A stretch of DNA of 9,102 bases from DASPKX01 sp035627835 (GCA_035627835.1 DASPKX010000075.1:1-9102); one strand, 5' to 3'. Counted from the first letter of the stretch, positions 1-7,402 are shown. Made by a program: numbers and translations. The notes: generated by a model not told the origin, from the letters alone.

Positions 1-87
1 TTCCAATACGATGAAGCCAATTGGGGCGGGTTCAATAATTACACCGCGCACGCCATCTTCGGCATGCTCGCCATTAACCTGCGCTAA
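1..87 (+). CDS. C-terminal end of an unidentified protein, possibly an outer-membrane beta-barrel
   Basis: Only the last 28 codons are present, ending at TAA 85-87; the gene begins before the window. The tail has aromatic residues and alternating hydrophobic residues (FNNYTAHAIFGMLAINLR). This suits the closing strand of a porin-like outer-membrane barrel, although it ends in Arg rather than the usual Phe. Codon choice, mostly C or G at third positions, resembles the genes around it. It is convergent with proS and the two coding ends overlap by 4 bp. The fragment is too short to assign a family: that it is the end of a real gene is likely, and the barrel idea is an inference. Confidence 0.5.
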   Translation, partial: FQYDEANWGGFNNYTAHAIFGMLAINLR

Positions 88-1799
88 GCAGCCCGCCCAA
101 GCAGTTCGAGCACCCGGTCCAAAGCTTTGTCCACTGGAGTAGGCTCCATCTGCCCGGCGCCGCGCACCTTGATTTCCACTTCGCCTTTGGCCAGGGACTT
201 CTCGCCAATGCCTATGCGGATCGGGAAACCAACCAGCTCGGAATCCTTAAACTTCACGCCGGGACGTTCATCTCGATCATCGAGAATCACATCGATGCCT
301 CGTGAGGTTAATTCCTCGTAAGCGCGTTCGGCCATCTTCATGGAAGCGCTGTTTGGATCTACGGTCAGCGGAGTAATGCAGACTTGGAACGGCGCCACTG
401 CAAGCGGCCAAATAATGCCATCCTTGTCATTGCTCTGCTCAATGACCGATTGCATCGTGCGAGTCACACCGATTCCGTAGCAGCCCATGATGCATGGCTC
501 CTTCTGCCCGGCCTCATTCACGAAAAGCGCGCCCAACGCCTCGCTGTATTTCGTGCCCAATTTGAAAACGTGCCCCACCTCTATGGCCCGTTGAACCCGC
601 AGCGGCTTCCCGCACGAGGGGCATGGCTCACCCACCTGCACAGTGCGCAAGTCAGCCCAGGCGGTCACCTTGATGTCCCGTCCCATATCCACGTTGCGCA
701 GATGAAATCCGTCTTCGTTGGCGCCAGTCGTCATGCCCATGGCACCACGCAAACGCTCATCCGCATACACAGGGAATTTATCCACCTGCACCGCGCCCAG
801 GCTGCCCGGACGCGCGCCGAGCGCCTGCTGAATTTCCTCTGGAGTGGCCGGACGGAATTCAGCGGTCCCAAGCGTTCCTGTCAGCTTCGCCTCATTAACC
901 TGGTCGTCACCCCGCACCAGTACGAGAGCCACTTTGCTCTGAACAAGGAACACTAGCGTTTTGATCTGTTGCGACGCAGGGACGCTGTAAGGCGCTTGGG
1001 CCAGCGCATCGATCGTCACCACACCTGGCGTTGCAAACTTCTCAAGAGCCGCGCCAGTCGCGCTGCCGTATTCCGCCTTTACGCCGCTGCTGGCTTTCTC
1101 AACGTTGGCCGCGTAATCGCCGCTCTCGCAATAAACCACTTCGCTTTCGCCTGTGGCCGCGGGAGCCATAAATTCGTGCGAGTGTTTGCCGCCCATGACG
1201 CCGGTGTCCGCTTCCACCGCGAAAGCCTTCAAGCCGCAACGTTGGAAGATGCGGACATAGGCGTCATACATCTTCTTGTAGCTCGTGTTGGCGCCAGCAT
1301 CGTTCGCGTCGAAGCTGTACGCGTCCTTCATGATGAACTCCTTCGCGCGCATCAGCCCGAACCGCGGCCGGATCTCATCGCGGAACTTCGTTTGAATCTG
1401 ATAAAAATTCCGCGGCATCTGGCGATAGGAATTGATTTCGCCAGCCACCAGAGTGGTGATCACTTCCTCGTGCGTCGGGCCGAGGATCCATTCCTTCTTC
1501 GCGCGGTCGCGCGCTTTGAAGAACACATCCTGCGCGGTTTCATAGCGCCCGCTCTTCTGCCAGATCTCAGGCGGTTGCAGCGCGGGCATCAAAACCTCCA
1601 TCGCGCCCGCCCGGTTCATTTCCTCCCGGACGATTTGCTCCACCTTGCGCAAAGCTCTCAGGCCCAGCGGCATGAAAGTGTACAACCCGCCGCTCAGCTT
1701 GCGGATCAAGCCCGCGCGCAGCAGCAGTTGGTGAGAAATGATCTCTGCTTCCGCAGGGATCTCTTTCATGGTGGGGATCAAAGTCTGAGTCCAACGCAT
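84..1799 (-). CDS. proS: Prolyl-tRNA synthetase, bacterial type with editing insertion
   Basis: ProRS charges tRNA-Pro with proline in the cytoplasm using ATP. The 571 residues match the usual length of the bacterial form (about 570). The class II catalytic core is visible: motif 1 region near residues 30-85, the GPTHEE loop at 108-112, motif 2 FRDEIRPRFG at 139-148, and motif 3 GCYGIGVTR at 439-447. Residues about 220-410 form the INS insertion that in this family hydrolyses mischarged Ala-tRNA-Pro; K280 lies where the editing lysine is expected. The C-terminal anticodon-binding domain (about 470-571) contains DDRDERPGVKFKDSELVGFP. The ATG at 1797-1799 gives the normal N-terminus (MRWTQTLIPT) but has no clear Shine-Dalgarno. 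The gene stands alone on the minus strand, divergent from the antitoxin remnant and convergent with the gene ending at 87. Identification is firm. Confidence 0.97.
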   Translation of the reverse strand: MRWTQTLIPTMKEIPAEAEIISHQLLLRAGLIRKLSGGLYTFMPLGLRALRKVEQIVREEMNRAGAMEVLMPALQPPEIWQKSGRYETAQDVFFKARDRAKKEWILGPTHEEVITTLVAGEINSYRQMPRNFYQIQTKFRDEIRPRFGLMRAKEFIMKDAYSFDANDAGANTSYKKMYDAYVRIFQRCGLKAFAVEADTGVMGGKHSHEFMAPAATGESEVVYCESGDYAANVEKASSGVKAEYGSATGAALEKFATPGVVTIDALAQAPYSVPASQQIKTLVFLVQSKVALVLVRGDDQVNEAKLTGTLGTAEFRPATPEEIQQALGARPGSLGAVQVDKFPVYADERLRGAMGMTTGANEDGFHLRNVDMGRDIKVTAWADLRTVQVGEPCPSCGKPLRVQRAIEVGHVFKLGTKYSEALGALFVNEAGQKEPCIMGCYGIGVTRTMQSVIEQSNDKDGIIWPLAVAPFQVCITPLTVDPNSASMKMAERAYEELTSRGIDVILDDRDERPGVKFKDSELVGFPIRIGIGEKSLAKGEVEIKVRGAGQMEPTPVDKALDRVLELLGRAA

Positions 1800-1876
1800 A
1801 AGAAGTCGTGTGCATTACGCCAAACCCCACGCCCCCGCCAGCAAATTCGGGCATTGAAAGTGGCGCTCCTCGCCTT

Positions 1877-2113
1877 ATGAGTATTGCACGAAGATCACCT
1901 CAAACGGTCGGGTGACTATTCCAGCGAAGCTTCGAAAGAAGTTGGGATTTCTGCCCAACACCGAGGTCGATTTTATCTCCGATGGAGTTGGCCTACAGAT
2001 AGTCAAAGCAGGCGTGCGCACCGGTCGTGGAAGAGCTTGCCGAACGTCTGCTCGGCAAAGGCAAGTACGTCGGCCAATCCACCGACGAACTGATGAAGCT
2101 CCTCCGCGGGTAA
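1877..2113 (+). pseudogene. Frameshifted remnant of an AbrB/MazE-like antitoxin gene
   Basis: No single frame encodes a whole protein, but pieces in two frames join into a typical small AbrB-family antitoxin. ATG 1877 opens one frame and meets TGA at 1913-1915. From about 1888 the next frame reads TKITSNGRVTIPAKLRKKLG and then a TEVDF...GLQIVKAG segment, the classic swapped-hairpin DNA-binding fold with the RVTIP signature. Near 2020-2034 the homology returns to the first frame, reading VVEELAERL, then GKGKYVGQSTDELMKLLRG, and a stop at 2111-2113; the STDELMKLLRG tail is typical of these antitoxins. That implies two frame changes, for example a 1-base and a 2-base deletion. No PIN or MazF-type toxin follows; the next gene is on the other strand. 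A sequencing or assembly error is the main alternative. The continuous frame to 2316 is not a better gene model, because its later part runs antisense into the next gene. Confidence 0.7.
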
Positions 2114-2120
2114 GCGGAGG
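2101..2120. terminator. Perfect GC-rich hairpin between convergent genes
   Basis: CCTCCGC at 2101-2107 pairs perfectly with GCGGAGG at 2114-2120 across a 6-nt loop that contains the stop codon of the antitoxin remnant. It lies between the ends of two convergent units, 43 bp past the stop of the minus-strand hydrolase gene, where a bidirectional terminator would be expected. Neither side has a T-tract, so intrinsic termination would be weak. A 7-bp inverted repeat can occur by chance in a window this size; position is the main argument. Confidence 0.35.
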
Positions 2121-2162
2121 CTGGGAAATGTGCCCTAAAGAGTGCGTCAACCCGCCAGTGAT

Positions 2163-2918
2163 TTACTTCACCGTGTTCACCAAAGGTGCGAGCCCTTGGA
2201 TGCGCACTTCAAGGCGGTCACCGGATTCAATCGGCCCGACGCCGCTCGGTGTGCCAGTCACGATCACATCGCCCGGCAGCAACGTCATGTTCGTGGAAAC
2301 GAAGCTGACGATCTGAAAGCAATTGAAAATTAGTTGGCTCGTGTTCGAGTTCTGCCGCAATTGGCCGTTTTGGAACAACTGGATCGTCAGATCATGTGGA
2401 TCGATCTTCGTCTCCACATAAGGCCCAAGTGGAGTGAAAGTGTCGAACGACTTGCACCGCGCCCACTGGCTCTCAGAGTTCTGAATCGTCCGATCGCTAA
2501 TATCCTGCGCCGAGGTGTAGCCAAAAATGTAACGTGCCGCCGCTGCTGGGGTCACATTGCGAACGCGGCGCCCAATCACGATAGCCAATTCCGCTTCGAA
2601 ATCTGTGCGGTGAGTGGGGAAGGGAACCTCAATCTTCGCCCCGTCTGGAATCAGCGAAGTCGGCGCTTTCAGCCAAAAGAGCGGTTCCTTGGGGATCGGC
2701 TTGCCAGACTCCCGCGCATGATCCGCGTAGTTCAACCCCACCGCGATCACCTTCGACGGCGTCACCGGCACAAGGGTTTTCACCCCTTTTTGCGGCACGG
2801 GCTTCTTTTCAAACGAAGGTGAGCCGAAGACATCCCCTTGCAGCCGGAAGAGTTCCCCGTCCACCACTTTAGCGTAAAAAATTTCGTCGCCCTTTTGGAA
2901 ACGACCGATGGCAGCCAT
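2163..2918 (-). CDS. Fumarylacetoacetate hydrolase family protein
   Basis: This is a 251-residue FAH-superfamily enzyme. Members hydrolyse acylpyruvates or fumarylacetoacetate, or act on oxaloacetate and related 2-keto acids, using a bound Mg2+. An N-terminal segment of about 50 residues precedes the catalytic core. GLNYADHARE (61-70) holds the expected His-Glu pair (H67, E70). The metal ligands are in DFEAELA (E108, E110) and in the AQDISDR stretch (D139); K156 and TGTPSGVGPI (221-230) are also family signatures. The frame extends 16 codons upstream to ATG 2964-2966, but that extension (PCDRRPPFDRN...) is unlike the family, so ATG 2916-2918 (MAAIGRFQKG) is preferred. The start lies inside a 7-bp inverted repeat. 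The exact substrate cannot be read from sequence. It is divergent from the methyltransferase-glc cluster and may share its control region. Confidence 0.93.
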   Translation of the reverse strand: MAAIGRFQKGDEIFYAKVVDGELFRLQGDVFGSPSFEKKPVPQKGVKTLVPVTPSKVIAVGLNYADHARESGKPIPKEPLFWLKAPTSLIPDGAKIEVPFPTHRTDFEAELAIVIGRRVRNVTPAAAARYIFGYTSAQDISDRTIQNSESQWARCKSFDTFTPLGPYVETKIDPHDLTIQLFQNGQLRQNSNTSQLIFNCFQIVSFVSTNMTLLPGDVIVTGTPSGVGPIESGDRLEVRIQGLAPLVNTVK

Positions 2919-2938
2919 AGAAAGTGTGGTGTTTCTAT
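2917..2938. repeat. Inverted repeat over the start of the FAH-family gene
   Basis: ATAGAAA at 2917-2923 is a perfect reverse complement of TTTCTAT at 2932-2938, with an 8-bp centre. In the minus-strand mRNA the hairpin would include the A and U of the AUG start codon, so it could hinder initiation; as DNA it could be a small operator in the divergent spacer. It may also be chance, since repeats of this size are expected a few times in 9 kb. Confidence 0.3.
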
Positions 2939-3100
2939 CAAAGGGGGGCCGCCTATCGCAAGGCAAAAACTCAGGGCAAAAATTCCCTACTTATCTCAAC
3001 CCAAAAAGTTCCGCAATCCCCTTGGTTCTATTTTTTGCATCGGCAGCCCTCGGCGCGGTTCAACTTGCGAGGCCAACGACCTTCCTCGTACGCTTCAACC
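2919..3100. other. Divergent intergenic spacer
   Basis: This 182-bp spacer separates the minus-strand FAH-family gene from the plus-strand methyltransferase-glc cluster and should carry the promoters for both. Positions about 2960-3040 are noticeably richer in A and T than the flanking genes, as expected for promoter DNA. Apart from the inverted repeat at 2917-2938, I could not find a convincing paired -35/-10 on either strand. Confidence 0.5.
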
Positions 3101-3793
3101 GTGACCCCGCGTGTTGTTCGCCCAGAACTGCTTGATGAAATGGATGCCGCTCATCCGGCCGCCATTCGCTCGCGGGATGATCTTGTCCGCGTGAACCGCC
3201 TCATGGGTAACGCCTATTGGATTGCCCGCGCCGTCATACAGGCCGGCCATTCCCCGCGCAGCCTGGCCGAATGGGGCGGGGGAGACGGGCGCTTTCTGCT
3301 GAGCCTGGTTCGCCGGTTCCACACCCGAAGTATCCGCCCGTCCAGCGCCGCCTTGCTCGATAAGCAATCGATCGTCAGCGCAACGACCTTTGCTCAATTC
3401 AAGGGCCTCGATTGCCCGTTGCAGTTAGTCTCCGCCGACATCCTCAATCCTTCCGCTCCTTTGCCCTTCGCCGACCTGATCATCTGCAACCTCTTCCTCC
3501 ACCACTTTGAAGGAGCCGCGCTCCGAAACATCCTCGCACGCGCCTCAGCGCAGTGCGATTTGTTCATCGCTTGCGAACCGCGACGATGGAGACTCGCGCC
3601 TTACACCACGCCCCTCCTCGGCTTAATCGGCTGCAACTACGTCACCCGCCATGACGCCAAGCGCAGTGTCAAAGCTGGTTTCTGGGACGGCGAACTCTCA
3701 ACCGCCTGGCCCGATCACAAAACCTGGACTCTTCAAGAGGGCGCAGCCGGCCCGTTCAGCCATCTTTTCCTTGCCAAAAGAGTCACTGCGTGA
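3101..3793 (+). CDS. Class I SAM-dependent methyltransferase
   Basis: This 230-residue protein has a Rossmann-type methyltransferase fold. The N-terminal segment RPELLDEMDA...AIRSRDDLVRVNRLMGN (7-37) resembles the lead-in of a small group of bacterial methyltransferases. The SAM-binding glycine loop is LAEWGGGDGRF (55-65); D87 in ALLDK is a candidate ribose-binding acid; SADIL (111-115) and DLIICNLFLHHF (125-136) match later core motifs. The methyl acceptor cannot be predicted. GTG 3101 was chosen because the family-like sequence begins there. The frame stays open back to ATG 2924, but those 59 residues look non-coding, and ATG 3140 would drop conserved-looking residues. No Shine-Dalgarno is visible. 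The stop is 12 bp before the glcE-like start, so it is probably the first gene of that operon. Confidence 0.85.
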   Translation: MTPRVVRPELLDEMDAAHPAAIRSRDDLVRVNRLMGNAYWIARAVIQAGHSPRSLAEWGGGDGRFLLSLVRRFHTRSIRPSSAALLDKQSIVSATTFAQFKGLDCPLQLVSADILNPSAPLPFADLIICNLFLHHFEGAALRNILARASAQCDLFIACEPRRWRLAPYTTPLLGLIGCNYVTRHDAKRSVKAGFWDGELSTAWPDHKTWTLQEGAAGPFSHLFLAKRVTA

Positions 3794-3796
3794 GGA
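3792..3796 (+). promoter_or_regulatory. Shine-Dalgarno for glcE
   Basis: GAGGA overlaps the methyltransferase stop codon and sits about 9-10 bp before the GTG at 3806. It is one of the few recognisable ribosome binding sites in the window and supports that GTG start. Confidence 0.5.
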
Positions 3797-3805
3797 TTTG
3801 AACCC

Positions 3806-4753
3806 GTGGCGATCACCCCTGCCAACTTCGAAGAAGTTAGCGCTGCTCTGCGCGAAAGCTCCGCGCAGAAACGCCCCTTGCCCCCCATTGATCTCACCCG
3901 CCTATCCAACGTCGTCGACCACACCCCAGAGGACATGACCATCACGGTCGAGGCGGGGCTCAATTTCGCCGCGTTCCAGCAGTTGCTGGCGACTCACAAC
4001 CAATGGCTCCCCATCGACCCACCGTGTGCGGAAAACCTCACCCTTGCCGACATCCTCAATCGTAATCTCAGTGGCCCGCGTCGCTGCGGCTACGGCACGA
4101 TTCGCGATTACCTCATCGGCATGCGCGTTGCCCTCGCGGACGGACGCATCATCAAGAGCGGGGGCAAAGTCGTGAAGAACGTCGCCGGTTACGATCTCGC
4201 CAAACTGTTCATTGGCGCTCAAGGCGCTCTGGGCCTCATCGTCGAAGCGAGTTTCAAAGTCCTTCCGCGTCCTGAAGCCGAAGTTTTTCTAACAGCGCCG
4301 GCCAACACCTTCGCTGACGTCGAAGTCTTGCGTGCCAAGGTTCGCCAAAGCCCCTTGCGCCCCTGCATCTTCGACGCCTACGAAAACGACAGTGGTCAAA
4401 TAAGCATCTGTCTCGGCTTCGACGGCGCTCGCGAAGATGTGGCTGCCCAGCAAGCTATCGCGCAGCAACTCGGCTTCACTCCATCTCTCGCGCTTAACTA
4501 CTGGTCCGAGTTCTGGACGCATTCAGAACGCCCGCGCCGAATCTCCGTCCTTCCTTCACGAACCGTCGAAAGCCTGGTCCAACTTTTCAACAAAGCGTCC
4601 AGCCAACGCCAACGGTTTGTTGCTCATCTGGCGAACGGCATCATCTTTCACCGCCAGCCAACCACCCCTCCCGCCATCCCGCTGCCGGAATTAACCGCCC
4701 GCGCTAAGGCCGTGTTCGACCCGCATGGTATATTCCCCATCTATTCACCATGA
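3806..4753 (+). CDS. glcE: GlcE-like FAD-binding subunit of glycolate oxidase, atypical
   Basis: GlcE is the second flavin-fold subunit of the membrane-linked glycolate oxidase GlcDEF, which oxidises glycolate to glyoxylate. The 315 residues carry the VAO-type FAD domain signatures MTITVEAG (44-51), LSGPRRCGYGTIRDYLIGMRV (88-108) and KSGGKVVKNVAGYDLAKLFIG (117-137), then a diverged C-terminal half ending FDPHGIF (304-310). It is shorter than the E. coli protein (about 350). Two FAD-contact segments are unusual. The glycine-rich loop normally found between the first helix and the IDLTRLSNVV strand is absent (residues 23-28 join directly), and the usual GG before SGPRR is replaced by A81-D82. 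The GTG start at 3806 has GAGGA about 10 bp upstream. Its stop overlaps the glcF start (ATGA), suggesting translational coupling. It may be a degenerate or structural subunit. Confidence 0.88.
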   Translation: MAITPANFEEVSAALRESSAQKRPLPPIDLTRLSNVVDHTPEDMTITVEAGLNFAAFQQLLATHNQWLPIDPPCAENLTLADILNRNLSGPRRCGYGTIRDYLIGMRVALADGRIIKSGGKVVKNVAGYDLAKLFIGAQGALGLIVEASFKVLPRPEAEVFLTAPANTFADVEVLRAKVRQSPLRPCIFDAYENDSGQISICLGFDGAREDVAAQQAIAQQLGFTPSLALNYWSEFWTHSERPRRISVLPSRTVESLVQLFNKASSQRQRFVAHLANGIIFHRQPTTPPAIPLPELTARAKAVFDPHGIFPIYSP

Positions 4754-6006
4754 ACGCACCCGCGCCCGTTGAAGATTTTCTGGACGAGAGGAAGTCGCTC
4801 GCCTGCGTTCATTGCGGCCTTTGCCTTAGCTCCTGCCCCACCTACCTCGAAACCGGCAACGAAAACCTCTCCCCGCGTGGACGCATTTACCTGATGCGCG
4901 CCCTGAAGGCGGGCCGCCTAGAACTCACGGAAGATACCGTCAAGCCGATCGACCTCTGCCTTGGCTGCCGAGCCTGCGAAGTGGCATGCCCCAGCGGCGT
5001 TCAATACGGCGCTCTTCTCGAGCAAACCCGCGATCACATCGAGCACCGCCACCAGCGTGGTTTCTTCCAACGCATCCTCCGCCGTTTCGTAATTGAAGAA
5101 ATCTTTCCCGTCGGCTGGCGGATGCGTCTTGCCGTTCTTCCTGCCATCGCGCTGAAAAAGCTCGGCCTGGACCGACTCCTTCCAGCGTTTTTGCGAAAAA
5201 ACGTCGATTTGCTCCCGAAAGAAATCCACTTCCGCGCTCTCCCTTCCCATTCCGCCGCTCGCGAGCCGCGCAAGGGCAGGGTGGCCTTCATCAAAGGCTG
5301 CGTCATGCCCGTTCTGTTCCAAGGCACTAACCGCGCCAGCATCGATCTGCTCACCTCTGCCGGTTACGACGTCACTGTGCCAGAAGGCCAGGGCTGCTGC
5401 GGCGCGTTGTTTGCTCACAGTGGCCGTCTCGATCGCGCCCGCGAATGCGCCAGGCGCAACATCGCCGCATTTGAGAAGACCAATCCAGACCTCATCATCA
5501 TCAACGCCGCCGGTTGCGGCTCCACGCTCAAAGAATACGGCCACCTCCTCGAAGGCGATCCCGCATGGCATGATCGCGCCCGGCAGTTCAGCGCGAAGGT
5601 CCGCGATCTGGTTGAGGTCCTTCCATCAGCCAGGCCCGCTTCAGCTCCGACGGTGAAAGTCACCTACCATGATGCCTGCCACCTGGCCCACGCCCAACGC
5701 ATCACTGCCTCGCCCCGGACACTCTTGAAGAACACCCCGGGCGTTGAATTCATCGAACTCCCCGAATCTGACGTCTGCTGCGGTAGCGCTGGCAGCTACA
5801 ACCTGACCGAACCCGCCATGGCGGAGCGTCTGCAGACCCGCAAGATCAACAATATCGTTAAAACCGGCGCCGAAATTGTGGTCACCACCAACCCCGGCTG
5901 CCTCTTGCAAATCCAGGCCGGCCTCAACGCCGCTCGCGCCTCCCACATTCGCGCCATGCACATTGCCGACTTTCTCGCCGAGCGCGCCTCCGCCCACGGC
6001 CCCTGA
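4750..6006 (+). CDS. glcF: Glycolate oxidase iron-sulfur subunit GlcF
   Basis: GlcF passes electrons from the flavin subunits of glycolate oxidase towards the membrane quinone pool. The 418 residues are a typical family length. Two ferredoxin-type 4Fe-4S sites are complete: C19, C22, C25, C29 in ACVHCGLCLSSCP, and C70, C73, C76, C80 in CLGCRACEVACP. Two cysteine-rich CCG domains follow. The first has C184, C216-C217 (QGCCGALF) and C256; the second has C310 (YHDACH), C343-C344 (VCCGSAG) and C384 (NPGC). Basic and hydrophobic stretches around 104-145 could form membrane-associated helices. The start overlaps the glcE stop by 4 bp. Related LldE/GlpC-type proteins share the CCG domains, but the length, the N-terminal double ferredoxin module and the glcE neighbour favour GlcF. 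The catalytic GlcD gene is not nearby within the window. Confidence 0.95.
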   Translation: MNAPAPVEDFLDERKSLACVHCGLCLSSCPTYLETGNENLSPRGRIYLMRALKAGRLELTEDTVKPIDLCLGCRACEVACPSGVQYGALLEQTRDHIEHRHQRGFFQRILRRFVIEEIFPVGWRMRLAVLPAIALKKLGLDRLLPAFLRKNVDLLPKEIHFRALPSHSAAREPRKGRVAFIKGCVMPVLFQGTNRASIDLLTSAGYDVTVPEGQGCCGALFAHSGRLDRARECARRNIAAFEKTNPDLIIINAAGCGSTLKEYGHLLEGDPAWHDRARQFSAKVRDLVEVLPSARPASAPTVKVTYHDACHLAHAQRITASPRTLLKNTPGVEFIELPESDVCCGSAGSYNLTEPAMAERLQTRKINNIVKTGAEIVVTTNPGCLLQIQAGLNAARASHIRAMHIADFLAERASAHGP

Positions 6007-6108
6007 TACACGTCCCATCAGCCCCTCCGCACTTTCCTTACGCCTGCTCTCGGCTGGTCATTTGACTGCGGAATGACATACTGACGGTAGGTTGAAGTCG
6101 GGGGGAAT

Positions 6109-7302
6109 TTGGAGACGGTGATAACAGCAGAGCAGCCGCAGATCAGCGCAGGGTTTCGTTGGCTCGAAACCGTTGACGAAGCATTTGAAGTGATGCTCGC
6201 CGCCGTGGAGCGCGCCCAACGCACCATTCGCCTGGAAGTTTACATCTATCGCGCCAGCCCCATCGGCGAAGCGTTCCGCGACGCCTTCATTCGCGCCCTC
6301 CGGCGCGGCGTAAAGGTCTGGGTTCTCGTCGACGCCCTCGGCTCCGTTAGCTTGTCCGATAAATTCTGGGAGCCCTTTATTGAAGCAGGCGGGGAGATGC
6401 GCTGGTTCAATCCACTCAAGCTCCGCCGCCTGGGATTCCGCGACCACCGCAAGATGCTGGTCATCGACGAGGAAATCGGTTTCGTCGGCGGCTACAACAT
6501 CGCCCCGGAATACCAGGGCGACGGCGTCAGCAAAGGCTGGCACGACCTCGGCCTCAAAGTCCCTGCGGAACTAGCCCAGCCTCTGGCCGCCTCCTTCGAC
6601 CGCCAATTCCGCCTCGCCGATGTCCGCTTCCGCCGCTTCATGCGTCTGCGCCGCAGCGATGTCCGCCAGCAAGTCACCACCTCCGAAGGCGAACTGTTCA
6701 TCAACGGTCCCGGTCGCGGCCCAAACTTGATGATCAACTCCATCAAGAACGACCTTAACAGCTCTCGCCGCATCTGGATCATCTCCGCGTATTTTCTGCC
6801 CCCAAGGCACCTGCGCCGATCTCTTGTTCGATTAGCGCGGCAGGGCAGGGATGTGCGCATTCTCCTGCCCGGCAAGTCCGACGTGGCCCTTTCGCAATAC
6901 GCCGCGCGCTTCCTCTACCACGGCCTGCTCCGCGCTGGCGTGAAGATCTACGAATACGAGCCGCAGATCCTGCACACCAAAATGTTCCTGTTCGACAACG
7001 CCGTTTACGTCGGCTCAGCGAACATGGACAAACGCAGCCTCTACATGAACTACGAGCTGCTCGTTCGAGTCCAGAAGCCCGGCCTGCTGACCGACGCCGC
7101 CGTTTTCTTCACCGACGCCCTCGAACGGTCAAAGCCGGTGGCCCTGCACGATTGGCATCGCGCCCGCTCCTTCTGGTCCAAGCTCCGCGAGCAATGGTCC
7201 TACTTCGTCCTCTCCAAGCTCGATCCCTACGTTAGCGAGCTTCAGCTCAAGCTCTCCAAAGACATCCCCCACGCCCGTCCACCTGAAAAAGCCCAACCGT
7301 AG
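6109..7302 (+). CDS. Cardiolipin synthase, ClsB-like phospholipase D family
   Basis: The protein makes cardiolipin or related phospholipids by transphosphatidylation at the inner membrane. It is a two-domain PLD enzyme of 397 residues. The first HKD motif is H113, K115, D120 in RDHRKMLVID, followed by GFVGGYNI. The second is H289, K291, D296 in LHTKMFLFD, followed by VGSANMDKRS and NYELLVRV, hallmarks of cardiolipin synthases. It starts directly with the catalytic region (FRWLETVDEAFEVMLAAVE) and lacks the two N-terminal membrane helices of ClsA, as in ClsB. In-frame stops at 6082 and 6088 limit the start; TTG 6109, preceded by a G-run at 6101-6105, or GTG 6118 are the options, and no ATG fits. 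The gene follows glcF after 102 bp. The exact phospholipid donor and acceptor are not certain. Confidence 0.92.
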   Translation: METVITAEQPQISAGFRWLETVDEAFEVMLAAVERAQRTIRLEVYIYRASPIGEAFRDAFIRALRRGVKVWVLVDALGSVSLSDKFWEPFIEAGGEMRWFNPLKLRRLGFRDHRKMLVIDEEIGFVGGYNIAPEYQGDGVSKGWHDLGLKVPAELAQPLAASFDRQFRLADVRFRRFMRLRRSDVRQQVTTSEGELFINGPGRGPNLMINSIKNDLNSSRRIWIISAYFLPPRHLRRSLVRLARQGRDVRILLPGKSDVALSQYAARFLYHGLLRAGVKIYEYEPQILHTKMFLFDNAVYVGSANMDKRSLYMNYELLVRVQKPGLLTDAAVFFTDALERSKPVALHDWHRARSFWSKLREQWSYFVLSKLDPYVSELQLKLSKDIPHARPPEKAQP

Positions 7303-7402
7303 GTTATCTCCGCAACCTTCAGCTTGCGTTCCTGTTTCGTCTCGCCCCGACTCTCCTGTGTCCCCGATTTGACACCCCCGCGCTTTGAGCAACAATAATC
7401 CT

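Noticed and set aside
969..1880. Long open frame on the plus strand (303 codons)
   Set aside because: It runs antisense to proS, its product is rich in R, H and A without any recognisable domain, and proS accounts fully for the region.
1874..1903. Possible minus-strand promoter for proS (TTGAGG and CATAAG in reverse, 18-bp spacer)
   Set aside because: Each box matches only four of six bases and the pair overlaps the antitoxin remnant; too weak to annotate.
1912..2316. 134-codon plus-strand frame as an intact AbrB-type protein
   Set aside because: It would start inside the first DNA-binding strand, and its last two thirds lose similarity and run antisense into the FAH-family gene, while the expected antitoxin tail lies in the other frame.
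2924..3100. N-terminal extension of the methyltransferase to ATG 2924
   Set aside because: The extra 59 residues do not look like coding sequence and family-like residues begin at GTG 3101; this stretch is better read as the divergent spacer.
4918..5571. 217-codon open frame on the minus strand
   Set aside because: It is antisense to glcF, whose cysteine motifs prove the plus-strand frame. Long shadow frames are expected in GC-rich genes with strong third-position C bias.
6062..6093. TTGACT upstream of the cardiolipin synthase gene as a -35 element
   Set aside because: No acceptable -10 hexamer lies at a 16-18 bp distance, so the match is not supported as a promoter.
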